NCBI GenBank assembly: GCA_001567485.1
Contig: JZRA01000048.1
Span: 83,968 to 147,967, forward strand
DNA length: 64,000 nt
Reading direction: 5' to 3'
DNA from: Chloroflexi bacterium OLB13
Lineage (GTDB): Bacteria; Chloroflexota; Anaerolineae; Aggregatilineales; Phototrophicaceae
The translations under genes and the position numbers were made by a program. Below are positions 19,756 to 28,535 of the stretch, piece by piece; within the stretch, counting starts at the first letter, position 1, and the number at the start of each line of letters is the position of its first letter. Under the pieces are notes generated by a model. The model was not told the origin of the DNA, ran no database searches, and worked only from the letters and a program-made list of their open reading frames with translations.

Positions 19756-19761
19756 AGTATA
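19756..19761 (-). promoter_or_regulatory. Candidate -10 box (TATACT) for the SH3 lipoprotein gene
   Basis: TATACT on the minus strand lies 33 bases before the GTG start at 19722, leaving room for a short leader containing AAGGGG. No clear -35 hexamer is seen. Confidence 0.4.
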
Positions 19762-19793
19762 GCGAACCTGAGGCCATGCTCTACGCGCTCACC

Positions 19794-20576
19794 CTACGCC
19801 GTCCGTATGCGCGATCTGCGCTTAACGATCCATACCGCGACGCCCGCCGTACACGCGGCAAGATCGGCCCACCGGTCAGCTCGCAGCCCCGCCAGCATCA
19901 ACGCCGGATCGCCCCGCAGGCCGCCGAGTACTGCGCTGCCTCCGAAACATAGGATAACGGCGGCCATCAGCAGGCGCGCGCCGCGAACGCCCAGTGCGCA
20001 AAGGCCAAGCACCACCGCAATCGTCACGGCAGACGCCGCCATGCCGAGGGGCTGCACGGCATAACGCGGCGCGACCATCAGGTATTCGCCGGCGGCTTCC
20101 CACACCTGCCACGCCGGATAGTTCTGGAGGTTGTCGACCTCCACGCCATACGCACAGGACGCGGCGGCGCATCCCCACCACGCCGCGAACGCGATCAGCG
20201 GAAGCCCGGCGCCCAACGCGGTTAGCAGCGGACGAAGCGGCTTATCGGCGCGGCGCGTCCACACCGCCCCTACGCCTACCGCCGCCAGCAGCGCGAGGCG
20301 CGGCTCAAGCCCGCCGGACGCCACGTTGAACGCCTGACCGGAATCACCCGCGAAGAACCGCGCGTTGTACAGCACGTACTCGACCCTGCCAGCAGCAATC
20401 GCGGCGGCGGCCATGACCAGCGTCATCGTCGCCACACGCTGCGGCGCCCACACGCCGGCGTACAGCGCGAGGACAAGGAGCGCGGTCACCGCACATGCGG
20501 TACCGATCAGCAGTGGGTAGGCTGGCAGCAGGTATCCAAAGACGTTGGCGGTCGGCCCGTCAAGCGCGATCAACAT
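19794..20576 (-). CDS. Divergent prolipoprotein diacylglyceryl transferase (Lgt)-like membrane protein
   Basis: 260 residues, about seven membrane segments. Features placed as in Lgt: GRVEYVLYNARFFA (cf. the GARLGYV region), a GG-rich segment GGLEPRLALLAAVGVG, CAAASCAYGVE, YAVQPLGMAAS and a late LRGDPALMLAGLRADRWADL matching the E-F-RGD...Q position. Lgt attaches diacylglycerol to the lipobox Cys. The strict HGGL and RxxE-type residues are not all present, so this may be a paralogue rather than the housekeeping enzyme. It lies next to a large lipoprotein gene. Confidence 0.55.
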   Translation of the reverse strand: MLIALDGPTANVFGYLLPAYPLLIGTACAVTALLVLALYAGVWAPQRVATMTLVMAAAAIAAGRVEYVLYNARFFAGDSGQAFNVASGGLEPRLALLAAVGVGAVWTRRADKPLRPLLTALGAGLPLIAFAAWWGCAAASCAYGVEVDNLQNYPAWQVWEAAGEYLMVAPRYAVQPLGMAASAVTIAVVLGLCALGVRGARLLMAAVILCFGGSAVLGGLRGDPALMLAGLRADRWADLAACTAGVAVWIVKRRSRIRTA

Positions 20577-20662
20577 CGGTGCGGCGCATCCAGAGGTTGA
20601 CGAAACACGCTATAGTCTATGCTAACTTTATCGATCTGGCCCCGACGTTACTCCGACGAGTC

Positions 20663-21618
20663 ATGCGCACCCCACCACCGATCTCCGTCAACGTCATCGA
20701 AGCCGCCCTGCGCGATGCCTTCGCCATGAAGCAGCCGCACCTGACCTTTGTGCGCGGCGGTGAGGAAGCGTGGGCCTTCAACGTCGCCAGCGCCGAAGGA
20801 GCGTTCCACCTCAAGATCTACAGCAGCGCGGACGACTTACTGCTCGAACGGCTTGACGCGTGCCTCGCACTTCGCACGGCGCTGGACACCGCTTCCGTCG
20901 TGTCTGCGGTGCCGACCCGCGCCGGAAGCCTGATGTTTCAAGTCGCCGGATTCAACGCGGCGCTTTTTCCGTATGTCTTGGCGATGCCGTTTCGCAAGCT
21001 GGAGTGGACGCAGGAACAGTCGACGGCGGTTGGAAGGCTGCTTGCGCGGATTCACGCCGCGCCTCTCGATGTGCCGCTCGCCGCCGAGTCGTTTTCAACG
21101 GGGGCGGCCGACGCGGCGCAGAAGGTGATCGACGCGCTGCTTGCGGCGTTGGAAAGTGCAAACCCCGTCCACCATGCCACCGCCCGTCTTCTGCTGCCGT
21201 GTGAGGGTGCGCTCCGGCGAGAGATCGACCGGCTTCGGCGTGCGTCGGAAACGGTGCGGCATACTCCGGCTGCGATGGTGGTCTGCCACGGTGATCTGAC
21301 GTGGGACAACGTCTTGTTTGGGCCTGAGCCGTACTTGATCGACTGGGATGATATGCTGTACGCGCCCAAAGAACGCGACTTGATGTTCTACGCCGATCCC
21401 AACGATCCCGTGCTGGAAGCCTACGGGCAAGCGGGCGGCGATACCCGACTGGATGCGGACGCCTGATGTATTACCGTGCGCTGTGGAATAATGAGGAAGT
21501 TGCGGACTTCGGCGGGCGCTTGTTGTTCGGGACGCATTCCGCGGCTCAGAACGACCACGACCTCGCCCAACTCGGAAATTTCTTGATCTACAGCGGGCTG
21601 GACGCGCGCGCGACTTGA
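20663..21618 (+). CDS. APH-family small-molecule kinase (frameshifted near the end)
   Basis: About 318 residues after correcting one missing base at 21461-21463. The frame ends DTRLDADA, then the next frame continues LMYYRALWNNEEVADFGGRL and stops at 21618. The kinase motif HGDLTWDNVLF (catalytic Asp) and metal site IDWDD define the aminoglycoside phosphotransferase fold. The family phosphorylates sugars, choline or aminoglycosides. Only 21 bases separate it from the nucleotidyltransferase gene, like the AmgK/MurU pair, so a sugar substrate is likelier than a drug. Start ATG at 20663; longer upstream frames lack kinase-like sequence. Confidence 0.75.
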
Positions 21619-21639
21619 TACACTGAGGACAAGAGACTT

Positions 21640-22932
21640 ATGCAGAAACCGTATCTGATCGTTCTTGCCGGCGGGGCGTCGTCGCGGATGTGGCCGCTGC
21701 GCGAAAAGTCGTTGATCCGCTTCGGTGAGCATCCGCTCCTGATCTATCAGCTCCAGCGCTATTCGGCGCTCGGGTTCAGCGACGTCGTGATCGTCGGCAA
21801 CCCGGAAAACACGCAGATTATTCAGGACATGACCTCCCGCGTGACAGGCCTACAGGTACAGGTCGTCACACAGCCTGAGCCGAAGGGCATGGGCGACGCC
21901 CTGCTGCGCGCAGGCGAAGTGCTGCCGTTGGCGGAACATCCGGCAGTGTACGTGACGCAGGTACACGACTTGACCGACAGCGCCCTGCACCTCGAAATGC
22001 TCGACCGCTACCGTGCCGATCCGTCGCGGTCGTATCTGGCCGGCGTCGAGCGCGAGGATTACTTCCCCGGCGGCTATCTGATCGTCAACGGTGACGGCCG
22101 TATCACCGGAATCGTCGAAAAGCCCGGCGCGGAAAACCGCCCAAGCAACCTCGTCAACATCGTAGCCCACATCCACTCCGATGCGACTCGCTTGATCGAC
22201 GCGATCAAAACCGAGTACGCGCGCGCCGCGACGCCTGACGATCACTACGAGCGCGCTATGGATCGATTGATGGCCGATCATCCGTACCACGTCGTGCGGT
22301 ACAGCGGACAGTGGACGGCGCTCAAATTCCCGTGGCATGTACTCGACGTGATGAACTTCTTCCTCGGCCAGATCGACGGCCAGAACGTCCATCCCAGCGC
22401 GTTCGTCGCCAAGACAGCATCGCTGATCGGGAACGTGTATATCGGCCCGGATGTGCGCATCTTCCCCGGCGCGGCGGTCGTCGGCCCGGCTTATGTAGGC
22501 GCAGGGTCAATCGTCGGCAACAACGCGCTCGTGCGTAATTCGATGGTGTTGAACCACGTCGACGTCGGTTTCACCACCGAGGTCGCGCGTAGTTACGTGG
22601 CTGACAACTGCGCGCTGCACGCATGCCGCGTGTTGGACTCGATCTTTGCTCCGGGCGTGAACTTCAGCGCGGGCTGCACGACCGCCAACCTGCGCATGGA
22701 TCGCGGCCCTGTTCCGACGGTCGTCAAAGGCGCGCGCGTCGATACCGGCCTGCCAAAGCTCGGCGCGATCGTCGGTCAGAACGCGTTCCTATCGGTCGAC
22801 GTAATGACCATGCCCGGCGTCAAAGTCGGCGAAGGCGCACAGGTCGGCCCCGGCACGCATGTGTTTCACGATGTGCCGGATCGGACGCGTGTTTACGTCA
22901 AGCAGGATGTGCAGACCGTATCGCTGGACTAA
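21640..22932 (+). CDS. Sugar-phosphate nucleotidyltransferase with left-handed beta-helix domain
   Basis: 430 residues. N-terminal nucleotidyltransferase: LAGGASSRMWPLREKSLIRF (signature GGxxxRxxPL...K) at about 8-27; DLTDSALHLE region; EKPGAE. The C-terminal 180 residues carry hexapeptide repeats (IGNVYIGPDVRIFPGAAVVG) typical of a left-handed beta-helix, giving oligomerisation or an acetyltransferase site. It makes an NDP-sugar from a sugar-1-phosphate. Position 21 bases after the APH-type kinase suggests the kinase supplies the substrate. A GAGGAC ribosome site precedes the ATG. Sugar and nucleotide not determinable. Confidence 0.85.
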   Translation: MQKPYLIVLAGGASSRMWPLREKSLIRFGEHPLLIYQLQRYSALGFSDVVIVGNPENTQIIQDMTSRVTGLQVQVVTQPEPKGMGDALLRAGEVLPLAEHPAVYVTQVHDLTDSALHLEMLDRYRADPSRSYLAGVEREDYFPGGYLIVNGDGRITGIVEKPGAENRPSNLVNIVAHIHSDATRLIDAIKTEYARAATPDDHYERAMDRLMADHPYHVVRYSGQWTALKFPWHVLDVMNFFLGQIDGQNVHPSAFVAKTASLIGNVYIGPDVRIFPGAAVVGPAYVGAGSIVGNNALVRNSMVLNHVDVGFTTEVARSYVADNCALHACRVLDSIFAPGVNFSAGCTTANLRMDRGPVPTVVKGARVDTGLPKLGAIVGQNAFLSVDVMTMPGVKVGEGAQVGPGTHVFHDVPDRTRVYVKQDVQTVSLD

Positions 22933-22968
22933 ACCGCCCGCATCTCGCGGCGTCAGCGACGGCTCAGG

Positions 22969-23868
22969 CTAGAACGACGGACGGAAGACGACCCGGTAAG
23001 ACGAATAGGTATCTTGGCCGGTTGGGCCGTTGCAGATTTCGCTGGTGACGACCTGAGACGGATCGCTCTGGCCGGGCATATCGACGGTATAGCCGACGCC
23101 GGGTTCCATCGTAAAGTCGGCGTAATCGCGGCCCCGTTCAGGCTTCAGGCCGGTGACGAATACGCTCTCCCCGTCACGCCAGCTTGCGCGCACACGCTGG
23201 CCGGGAAGCGGCGTGCCGTCGCGTTCCTGCACCTGAACGACGATAATTCCCGGCGTATCCGCATCGCAGAATCGTTCGAGCCGGACGATGTCGAAAGCCC
23301 CCTGCGGCGCGACGGTCGGCACAACGCGCACCGGCGTGCTGCCCTGCTCGTTCGGATCAGGCGGCGGCGTAGCGGTCTTGGTCGGCGGGGGCGGAAGGGT
23401 CGGGATTTCAAATACCGTGGATTGCGGTGTGGGGGTCGGGCCGACGAACAGCGGGATAAGCTGGTCGGCGCATCCGGCCCGGCCTTGATTGCGATAGAAC
23501 GTCATCATGGTGCGGATCGCGCGCTCGCCGCTGGCGCTGTCGACGTAGCCTGAGCGCGCCAAGTCGCACGCGATGTCGGCGACGTACTGCACCGGATCGC
23601 CCGGCGGGCGCAGGTCGAGCAGGCGCGATACGGCCGCGCCAAGATCACTGTCATATCCGTAGTTCACCATGATCGCTACGACATAGTTGGCGCGGCTCTG
23701 GGCGTTCAACTGCCACGGCGCTGTGTCGGTCTCCTCAACCGGCGCGACCTGCCACGCCCAGTACAGGCCGCCGGCCAAGCCCGCGAGAATCCCGAAGATC
23801 AACGCGCCCCATGACAGCGCGCGGCGCGGACGGTAATAGCGGCTGTCCCGTGGAATCTGCGCGTTCAT
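22969..23868 (-). CDS. Membrane-anchored protein, paralogue pair member B
   Basis: 299 residues. Single N-terminal membrane segment (LSWGALIFGILAGLAGGLYW, about 18-37), then a domain of about 110 residues with RANYVVAIMVNYGYDSDLGA, a Pro-rich linker (VFEIPTLPPPPTKTATPP), and a C-terminal beta-rich domain with a few Cys. The first extracytoplasmic domain is clearly related to that of the neighbour at 23865 (both have a Tyr-x-x-I/M-x-N-G-Y core). Its start overlaps that gene by 4 bases. Function unknown; both are probably outside the membrane. Confidence 0.7.
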   Translation of the reverse strand: MNAQIPRDSRYYRPRRALSWGALIFGILAGLAGGLYWAWQVAPVEETDTAPWQLNAQSRANYVVAIMVNYGYDSDLGAAVSRLLDLRPPGDPVQYVADIACDLARSGYVDSASGERAIRTMMTFYRNQGRAGCADQLIPLFVGPTPTPQSTVFEIPTLPPPPTKTATPPPDPNEQGSTPVRVVPTVAPQGAFDIVRLERFCDADTPGIIVVQVQERDGTPLPGQRVRASWRDGESVFVTGLKPERGRDYADFTMEPGVGYTVDMPGQSDPSQVVTSEICNGPTGQDTYSSYRVVFRPSF

Positions 23869-24245
23869 CCCCCCTCCGGCACCGTCGCCTGACGATAGGA
23901 GTCGAACTGGGGCGAGGTGCGGCCAAGCCCTTCGCTAAGCGCGATCAATGCGCGGATCTCTCCCAAATCGCGCGAGTTGGCGATGTAACGCTCGGCCTGC
24001 TGAAACACGAAATCCGGGACATCGGCAACGCCAAGCACGCGCAGCCGTTCGATGGCAGCCAACGCATCGCCGTCGCTGCGATAGCCGTTGGCGATCATCA
24101 CCGTGTACGTATCGCGGTACTGCGGATCGAGCCGGCCGATCGGGCTGTCAAGATACTCGACCGGAAATTGAAACCAGCCGAGATAAAGGCCAACGATGAC
24201 ACCGATGACCAGTCCGATAACCAGTGAAAGCAGAAAACGAACCAT
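23865..24245 (-). CDS. Membrane-anchored protein, paralogue pair member A
   Basis: 126 residues. An N-terminal membrane segment (LLSLVIGLVIGVIVGLYLGW) is followed by a helical domain (RDTYTVMIANGYRSDGDALA, then ALAAIERLRVLGVADVPDFV). The same domain occurs in the downstream gene at 22969, so this looks like a tandem duplication in which the second copy gained a linker and a C-terminal domain. The stop and next start overlap as ATGA. No known family. Confidence 0.7.
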   Translation of the reverse strand: MVRFLLSLVIGLVIGVIVGLYLGWFQFPVEYLDSPIGRLDPQYRDTYTVMIANGYRSDGDALAAIERLRVLGVADVPDFVFQQAERYIANSRDLGEIRALIALSEGLGRTSPQFDSYRQATVPEGG

Positions 24246-24263
24246 GTGCCCGTGGGGAAAGAA

Positions 24264-24304
24264 AACGACTGCCTGAGCGTAATAATACGCACGAGGCAGT
24301 CGTT
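24264..24304 (-). terminator. Rho-independent terminator of mutS2
   Basis: AACGACTGCCT and AGGCAGTCGTT pair perfectly over 11 bases, with a small inner GCGT/ACGC stem. On the minus strand the stem is followed by TTTTCTTTCC. It lies 25 bases after the mutS2 stop and separates it from the paralogue pair downstream. Confidence 0.8.
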
Positions 24305-24328
24305 TGAACAGCCAGCGTCGGATAAACG

Positions 24329-26740
24329 CTAGGTGGTCGGCACCATGTGGATGATCGTCACGCCGTCGCCGCCCTCATTAGGATGCGCGGTCTCGACTTT
24401 ACTGATCAGCCGGTGGGTCTCGACGAACTCACGCACCGCTTTGCGCAGCGCGCCTGTGCCCTTGCCGTGGATGATTCGGGCGAACGGCAGTCCGGCGTTG
24501 TACGCCGCATCGACATACCAATCGACCCGTTCGAGCGCGGTCTCGACCCGCTGCCCGCGCAGGTCAAGCTCCAGCCCCGGCGACTTACCCCGTGGGACGC
24601 TCGGCTCGGTCTCGGCATACACACGCGGCTGCCCGCGCTTCATCTGGCGCTTTTTGCTGGCGTCGCGCTTCTGCAGTTCTCCGATGTCTGCGCGGACGCG
24701 CAGCTTTCCGACCTGCACGAGGACATCGCTCCCGGATAGTTCGGTGACGACACCTTCCATGTTGAGCGTCGCCAACCAGACCGTATCACCGAGGCGCGGA
24801 TGCCACTCGTCGCGTTCGACCGCTTCGGTGACATTCTCAACCGGCGCGCTGTTCTGGCTGTTGAGGCGGTCGGCCCCCATCTGCACCGATCGCAGCGCAT
24901 CGAGCGGCAGTCCAGCCGTGCGCATATCGCTGCGCAGACGCTTGATCTCGCGCTGAAGCTCGGCCAGTTCCGTCTCGGCGTTGCGCCGCGCCGCGTTGAT
25001 GATGTCGCGCCGCTCATCTTCGATTTTGTCCAGCCGCGCTTGTAGGGTGTCCCGCTGCTCTTGCAATTCCTGACGCAGCGCCACGGCCTCCGCGTTCTGC
25101 CGGCGGATCATCTCGCGCGTGCGGTGGATCTCGTCAAGCAGATCGTCGGCGATCAAGTCTTCGGTGGCGACCATCCCGCGTGCCGCCTCGATGATCGACT
25201 CGTCCAGTCCCAACCGGCGGGCAATCGCCAGCGCGTTCGAGCGTCCGGGCAGGCCGACGATCAGGCGGTAGGTCGGCGCAAGCGTTTCAAGGTCGAATTC
25301 GACGCTGGCGTTGCGCACGCCGGGCGTCTCGACGCTGTAGACCTTCAGTTCGGGGTGATGCGTAGTCACCATCGTTGTGACCTGCCGATCGAGCAGATGA
25401 CTCAGAATCGCCCGCGCCAGCGCCGAACCTTCGGTCGGGTCGGTGCCCGCGCCCAACTCGTCCAACAGCACGAGCGACCGCTGATCGACCGCGTCAAGGA
25501 TGCGGATGGTATTGGTCAAGTGTGAGCTAAACGTCGAGAGCGATTGTTCGATGCTCTGCTCGTCGCCGATGTCGGCGAACATCGCGTCGAAGACGGTCAG
25601 TTTGGCGAACTCCGCCGGCAGATGCATCCCGCTTTGCGCCATCGCCACCATCAGGCCGACGGTCTTGAGGGCGACGGTCTTGCCGCCGGTGTTGGGGCCG
25701 GTGATGACCAGCACCCACGTATCGGCGTCGAACTCCACGTCGATGGGCACGACATTACCCTTGAGCAGTGGATGGCGCGCCCCGTGCAGTTCAATCGTGC
25801 TACCGGGATGCCGCCCTTCAACGGCGGGCGATGCACCCTGTTTCGCCATGAAGGGAACCAGCGTCGGCTCCACGGCCTTGATGCGATCCGCATACTGGGC
25901 CTTCGCCAGCACGAGGTCGAGATACGCCAGCACCTCCACCGTCCGCACGATGCGCTCGCTGTCGGCGGATACGAGGTCGGTCAGCGCCAAGAGGATGCGG
26001 CGGATTTCCTTCTCTTCCTCAAGCTGCAGCTCACGCCACTGATTGTTCAGTTCGACCGTTTCGATCGGCTCGATGAACAGCGTCGCGCCGGATGACGACG
26101 AGTCGTGTACGATGCCGGGGATCTTGCCCTTGTGGTCGGCCTTGATCGGGATGACGTAGCGCCCGTTGCGCTGCGTGATGAGCTGTTCTTGGAGGAAACC
26201 GGACTTGGCGTGGGTGTTAAGCAGACGGTTGAGTTTCGTCTGCAAGCGGTCGAACGCGACCTTGAGATCACGCCGGATGACGGCGAGGCGCGCGCTGGCC
26301 GTGTCCTTCACCTCGGCGTTGTCGTCAATCGCCGCCCCAATCGCATCTTGCAGGTCGATACACTCCTCGGCCTGTTGGGCCAGATCGGACAGCATCGGGT
26401 ACAGCGACTTCATGCGGCCCAGCGAACGCTTGATCGTGGTGGCCCGCCGCATGGTCGAGCGGATGCTGAGCAGGTCGGATGCTTCGATAATGACACTGCG
26501 CTGCGCCCCGATAGCGAGGTCGCGCACGTCAAACACGCCGCCCAACGAGATATTGACCTTATCGGCGAACATCGCGCGGGCCTCGGCTGTCTCGCGCTGC
26601 CACGTTTGCGCCTCGTCGTAGTGGTCGGTCGGGCGCAGTTCGCGCACCAACTCCGCGCTACCGCTGAACGAGGTGAACTCGATCAGCTTACCGAGAACTT
26701 TGTGATACTCCAGAGTCTTGAGTGACTTCTCGTCAATCAT
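24329..26740 (-). CDS. mutS2: MutS2, endonuclease/ribosome-rescue ATPase
   Basis: 803 residues, full length. MutS-type core with Walker A GPNTGGKT (near residue 347) and Walker B VLLDELGAGTDPTEGSALAR, a long coiled-coil clamp (residues about 520-640), a KOW-like strand, and a C-terminal Smr domain (LDLRGQRVE, then IIHGKGTGALR). MutS2 suppresses homologous recombination in some bacteria and splits collided ribosomes in others; both rely on the Smr domain. MutS2 does not do mismatch repair. The ATG at 26740 opens MIDEKSLKTLEYHKVLGKL, the standard N-terminus. Confidence 0.97.
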   Translation of the reverse strand: MIDEKSLKTLEYHKVLGKLIEFTSFSGSAELVRELRPTDHYDEAQTWQRETAEARAMFADKVNISLGGVFDVRDLAIGAQRSVIIEASDLLSIRSTMRRATTIKRSLGRMKSLYPMLSDLAQQAEECIDLQDAIGAAIDDNAEVKDTASARLAVIRRDLKVAFDRLQTKLNRLLNTHAKSGFLQEQLITQRNGRYVIPIKADHKGKIPGIVHDSSSSGATLFIEPIETVELNNQWRELQLEEEKEIRRILLALTDLVSADSERIVRTVEVLAYLDLVLAKAQYADRIKAVEPTLVPFMAKQGASPAVEGRHPGSTIELHGARHPLLKGNVVPIDVEFDADTWVLVITGPNTGGKTVALKTVGLMVAMAQSGMHLPAEFAKLTVFDAMFADIGDEQSIEQSLSTFSSHLTNTIRILDAVDQRSLVLLDELGAGTDPTEGSALARAILSHLLDRQVTTMVTTHHPELKVYSVETPGVRNASVEFDLETLAPTYRLIVGLPGRSNALAIARRLGLDESIIEAARGMVATEDLIADDLLDEIHRTREMIRRQNAEAVALRQELQEQRDTLQARLDKIEDERRDIINAARRNAETELAELQREIKRLRSDMRTAGLPLDALRSVQMGADRLNSQNSAPVENVTEAVERDEWHPRLGDTVWLATLNMEGVVTELSGSDVLVQVGKLRVRADIGELQKRDASKKRQMKRGQPRVYAETEPSVPRGKSPGLELDLRGQRVETALERVDWYVDAAYNAGLPFARIIHGKGTGALRKAVREFVETHRLISKVETAHPNEGGDGVTIIHMVPTT

Positions 26741-26761
26741 GTGTTATGCGCCCATCGTGAA

Positions 26762-26787
26762 ACCCCGCCCGGCTGACCGGACGGGGT
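26762..26787 (-). terminator. Hairpin terminator after the SPFH gene
   Basis: ACCCCG/CGGGGT (6 base pairs), a one-base mismatch, then CCGG/CCGG with a CTGA loop. On the minus strand the stem ends in GGTTTCACG, a short T run. It lies between the SPFH gene stop (26836) and mutS2. The T run is weak, so termination may be partial. Confidence 0.5.
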
Positions 26788-26835
26788 ATGAGATATCGGG
26801 TTGTAGAGTCTCCCACGACGGGCTGTCAGCGCGAA

Positions 26836-27882
26836 CTAGTTGCCGTCCGCTGCCGCTGGCGCCGTCGCTGTGTTCTTCAGAGACTCGAGATCGAACAGGA
26901 AAGGGCTGTTACTGGGTACGAGCACAAGCTCAACGTCGTCCGTTAGATTACGAATGTACTCATACTGGATCAGAAGTGGATTGGCGGCCAACTGCTCGCT
27001 CACCAAAGACAACGCTTCGGCCTGCGCCTGAGCCAAAAGGCGAATCCCCTCGGCCTCACCTTCGGCCCGCGCGATCTCGGCATCACGCGCGCCCTGCGCC
27101 CGCACACGCACACGCTCAGCCTCCTGCTCCTCTTGCTGCACACGGAACGCGGCCTCTTGCGCCTGACGTTCGGCGATCTGAACGCGCTCGATCGACTGCG
27201 CGAATTCCTCGTTGCTGAACGTCACGTTGCGGATAATCAGATCGGAGACCTCGAAGCCTTCTTGTTCAAGCCGCTGGCGCGTCGCTTCTTCAATCGACTC
27301 CTGAATCTCCGTGCGGCTGTCGGAATACACCGCTTCCGCACGATAACCGCTGACTGCGTCGCGGACGAAGCCGCGCAGCACCGGGCGAAGCAGATCATCC
27401 TCATAGCGGGTCTGCCAACGCACATGCACCGTATTGGCTTTGTCCGGGTTGATGCGATAGATAACGGTCACGTCAAGCAGCACTTCCTGACCATCGACCG
27501 TGCGCACTTGAACGGCGCTGTCCCCGCTTCGGGTGACTTCTTCCGTCGAACCGGACATCGTGTACTGCTGGAAGCTGATCGGATAAAGGGTCGCTTCTTG
27601 GAAGATCGGCACGATGATATGCGTGCCGGAACGCCGTGGTTCCTCCATCTGACCGGTGAACGTCTGGAACACGACGGCGACCTGCTGCGGCTCAACCACG
27701 ATCACGCCTTGGCTCACCAGCGAAAGCCCGAGTCCAGCGATCAATGCGATCACCACCAGCGGGATCAACCCGCGCACCGGGCGATTCTGCGATGACCACA
27801 CGACGATCAAGCCGATGCCGCCTAGAAACAAGAGAAATGCCACGGCCGCGACTGCGCCGAGTAATCCGCCAATACCACCCAT
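26836..27882 (-). CDS. SPFH/prohibitin-family membrane protein
   Basis: 348 residues from the ATG at 27882, which has AGGAGG 9 bases upstream; a TTG two codons earlier is less likely. Two N-terminal membrane segments (about 6-26 and 35-55), then the SPFH domain (VVEPQQVAVVFQTFTGQMEE), then a long coiled coil rich in Glu/Arg/Ala/Gln (EEQEAERVRVRAQGARDAE). Prohibitin/HflC-like proteins form ring scaffolds in the membrane that hold proteases or organise microdomains. No NfeD or FtsH gene is adjacent. Confidence 0.9.
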   Translation of the reverse strand: MGGIGGLLGAVAAVAFLLFLGGIGLIVVWSSQNRPVRGLIPLVVIALIAGLGLSLVSQGVIVVEPQQVAVVFQTFTGQMEEPRRSGTHIIVPIFQEATLYPISFQQYTMSGSTEEVTRSGDSAVQVRTVDGQEVLLDVTVIYRINPDKANTVHVRWQTRYEDDLLRPVLRGFVRDAVSGYRAEAVYSDSRTEIQESIEEATRQRLEQEGFEVSDLIIRNVTFSNEEFAQSIERVQIAERQAQEAAFRVQQEEQEAERVRVRAQGARDAEIARAEGEAEGIRLLAQAQAEALSLVSEQLAANPLLIQYEYIRNLTDDVELVLVPSNSPFLFDLESLKNTATAPAAADGN

Positions 27883-27941
27883 ATTCAACGTCCTCCTGAA
27901 CAGCTCGCTGACACGGAGCTGCGCGTTCTCAACAGCGGCCG

Positions 27942-27950
27942 ATTATAGCA
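27942..27950 (-). promoter_or_regulatory. Extended -10 promoter (TGCTATAAT) of the SPFH gene
   Basis: On the minus strand TGCTATAAT is a consensus -10 box with an extended TGN element, 60 bases before the ATG. No good -35 is present, as is common for extended -10 promoters. The 200-base gap 27883-28082 otherwise holds only the start region of the divergent GAF-like gene. Confidence 0.6.
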
Positions 27951-28082
27951 TGGCGGCGGCGCCCAGCGGCTCAGTACACGCTCAACCCCTCATTGGTTGG
28001 GGGCGTAGTCAGGCTGAGGCCAAATGTGGTACTATGCTCGCATGGGGATGTCTCGGCTGTACGCCGATGCTTTAGGGGAACC

Positions 28083-28529
28083 ATGTCTGCAAAACTCTTG
28101 ACGCAAATGGTGCGCTTCGCAATCAGCGAGACGCGGGTGGATCGCGCCTATGCGTTTGACAGCGAGGGCATGCTGGTCGAACATGCTGTGCTAGACAGCC
28201 GCAGCACCGCCGCGCCGGACATCAGCGACTACATGCACTCCCTCGTGCGGCGTGCGCTCTCGACCGGTCAGCTGGTCTTGAGCAATAATACGTTCATCGA
28301 TCCGAGCGAGGCCCCCAGCACGAACACCAGCATCAAGAACCTGCGCATCTTCGTCGTGATCCCTATTCGCGGAATCGGCGCCCTGTTCCTCGATCAGCCG
28401 ATTGGCTCCGGCGTCGTGCCGCGCCCGACGATTGACCGTATGGTCGCCATGTGTCAGCGTCTTGCCGACCGCGAGGATCCGGAAAGCCTGACGGACACCG
28501 ATATCAAGGCGCTCTACGTCGGCCCATAG
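28083..28529 (+). CDS. Small GAF-like sensory-domain protein
   Basis: 148 residues from the ATG at 28083 (MSAKLLTQMVRFAISETRVD). The layout of an N-terminal helix, RAYAFDSEGML strand, a mid-chain helix and IFVVIPIRGIGALFLDQP is like a lone GAF domain that reports a small ligand or redox state. No output domain is fused. A TACTAT at 28031-28036 could be a -10 box. Family assignment by overall pattern only. The gene ends 6 bases before the convergent DUF309 gene. Confidence 0.55.
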   Translation: MSAKLLTQMVRFAISETRVDRAYAFDSEGMLVEHAVLDSRSTAAPDISDYMHSLVRRALSTGQLVLSNNTFIDPSEAPSTNTSIKNLRIFVVIPIRGIGALFLDQPIGSGVVPRPTIDRMVAMCQRLADREDPESLTDTDIKALYVGP

Positions 28530-28535
28530 TTTTTC

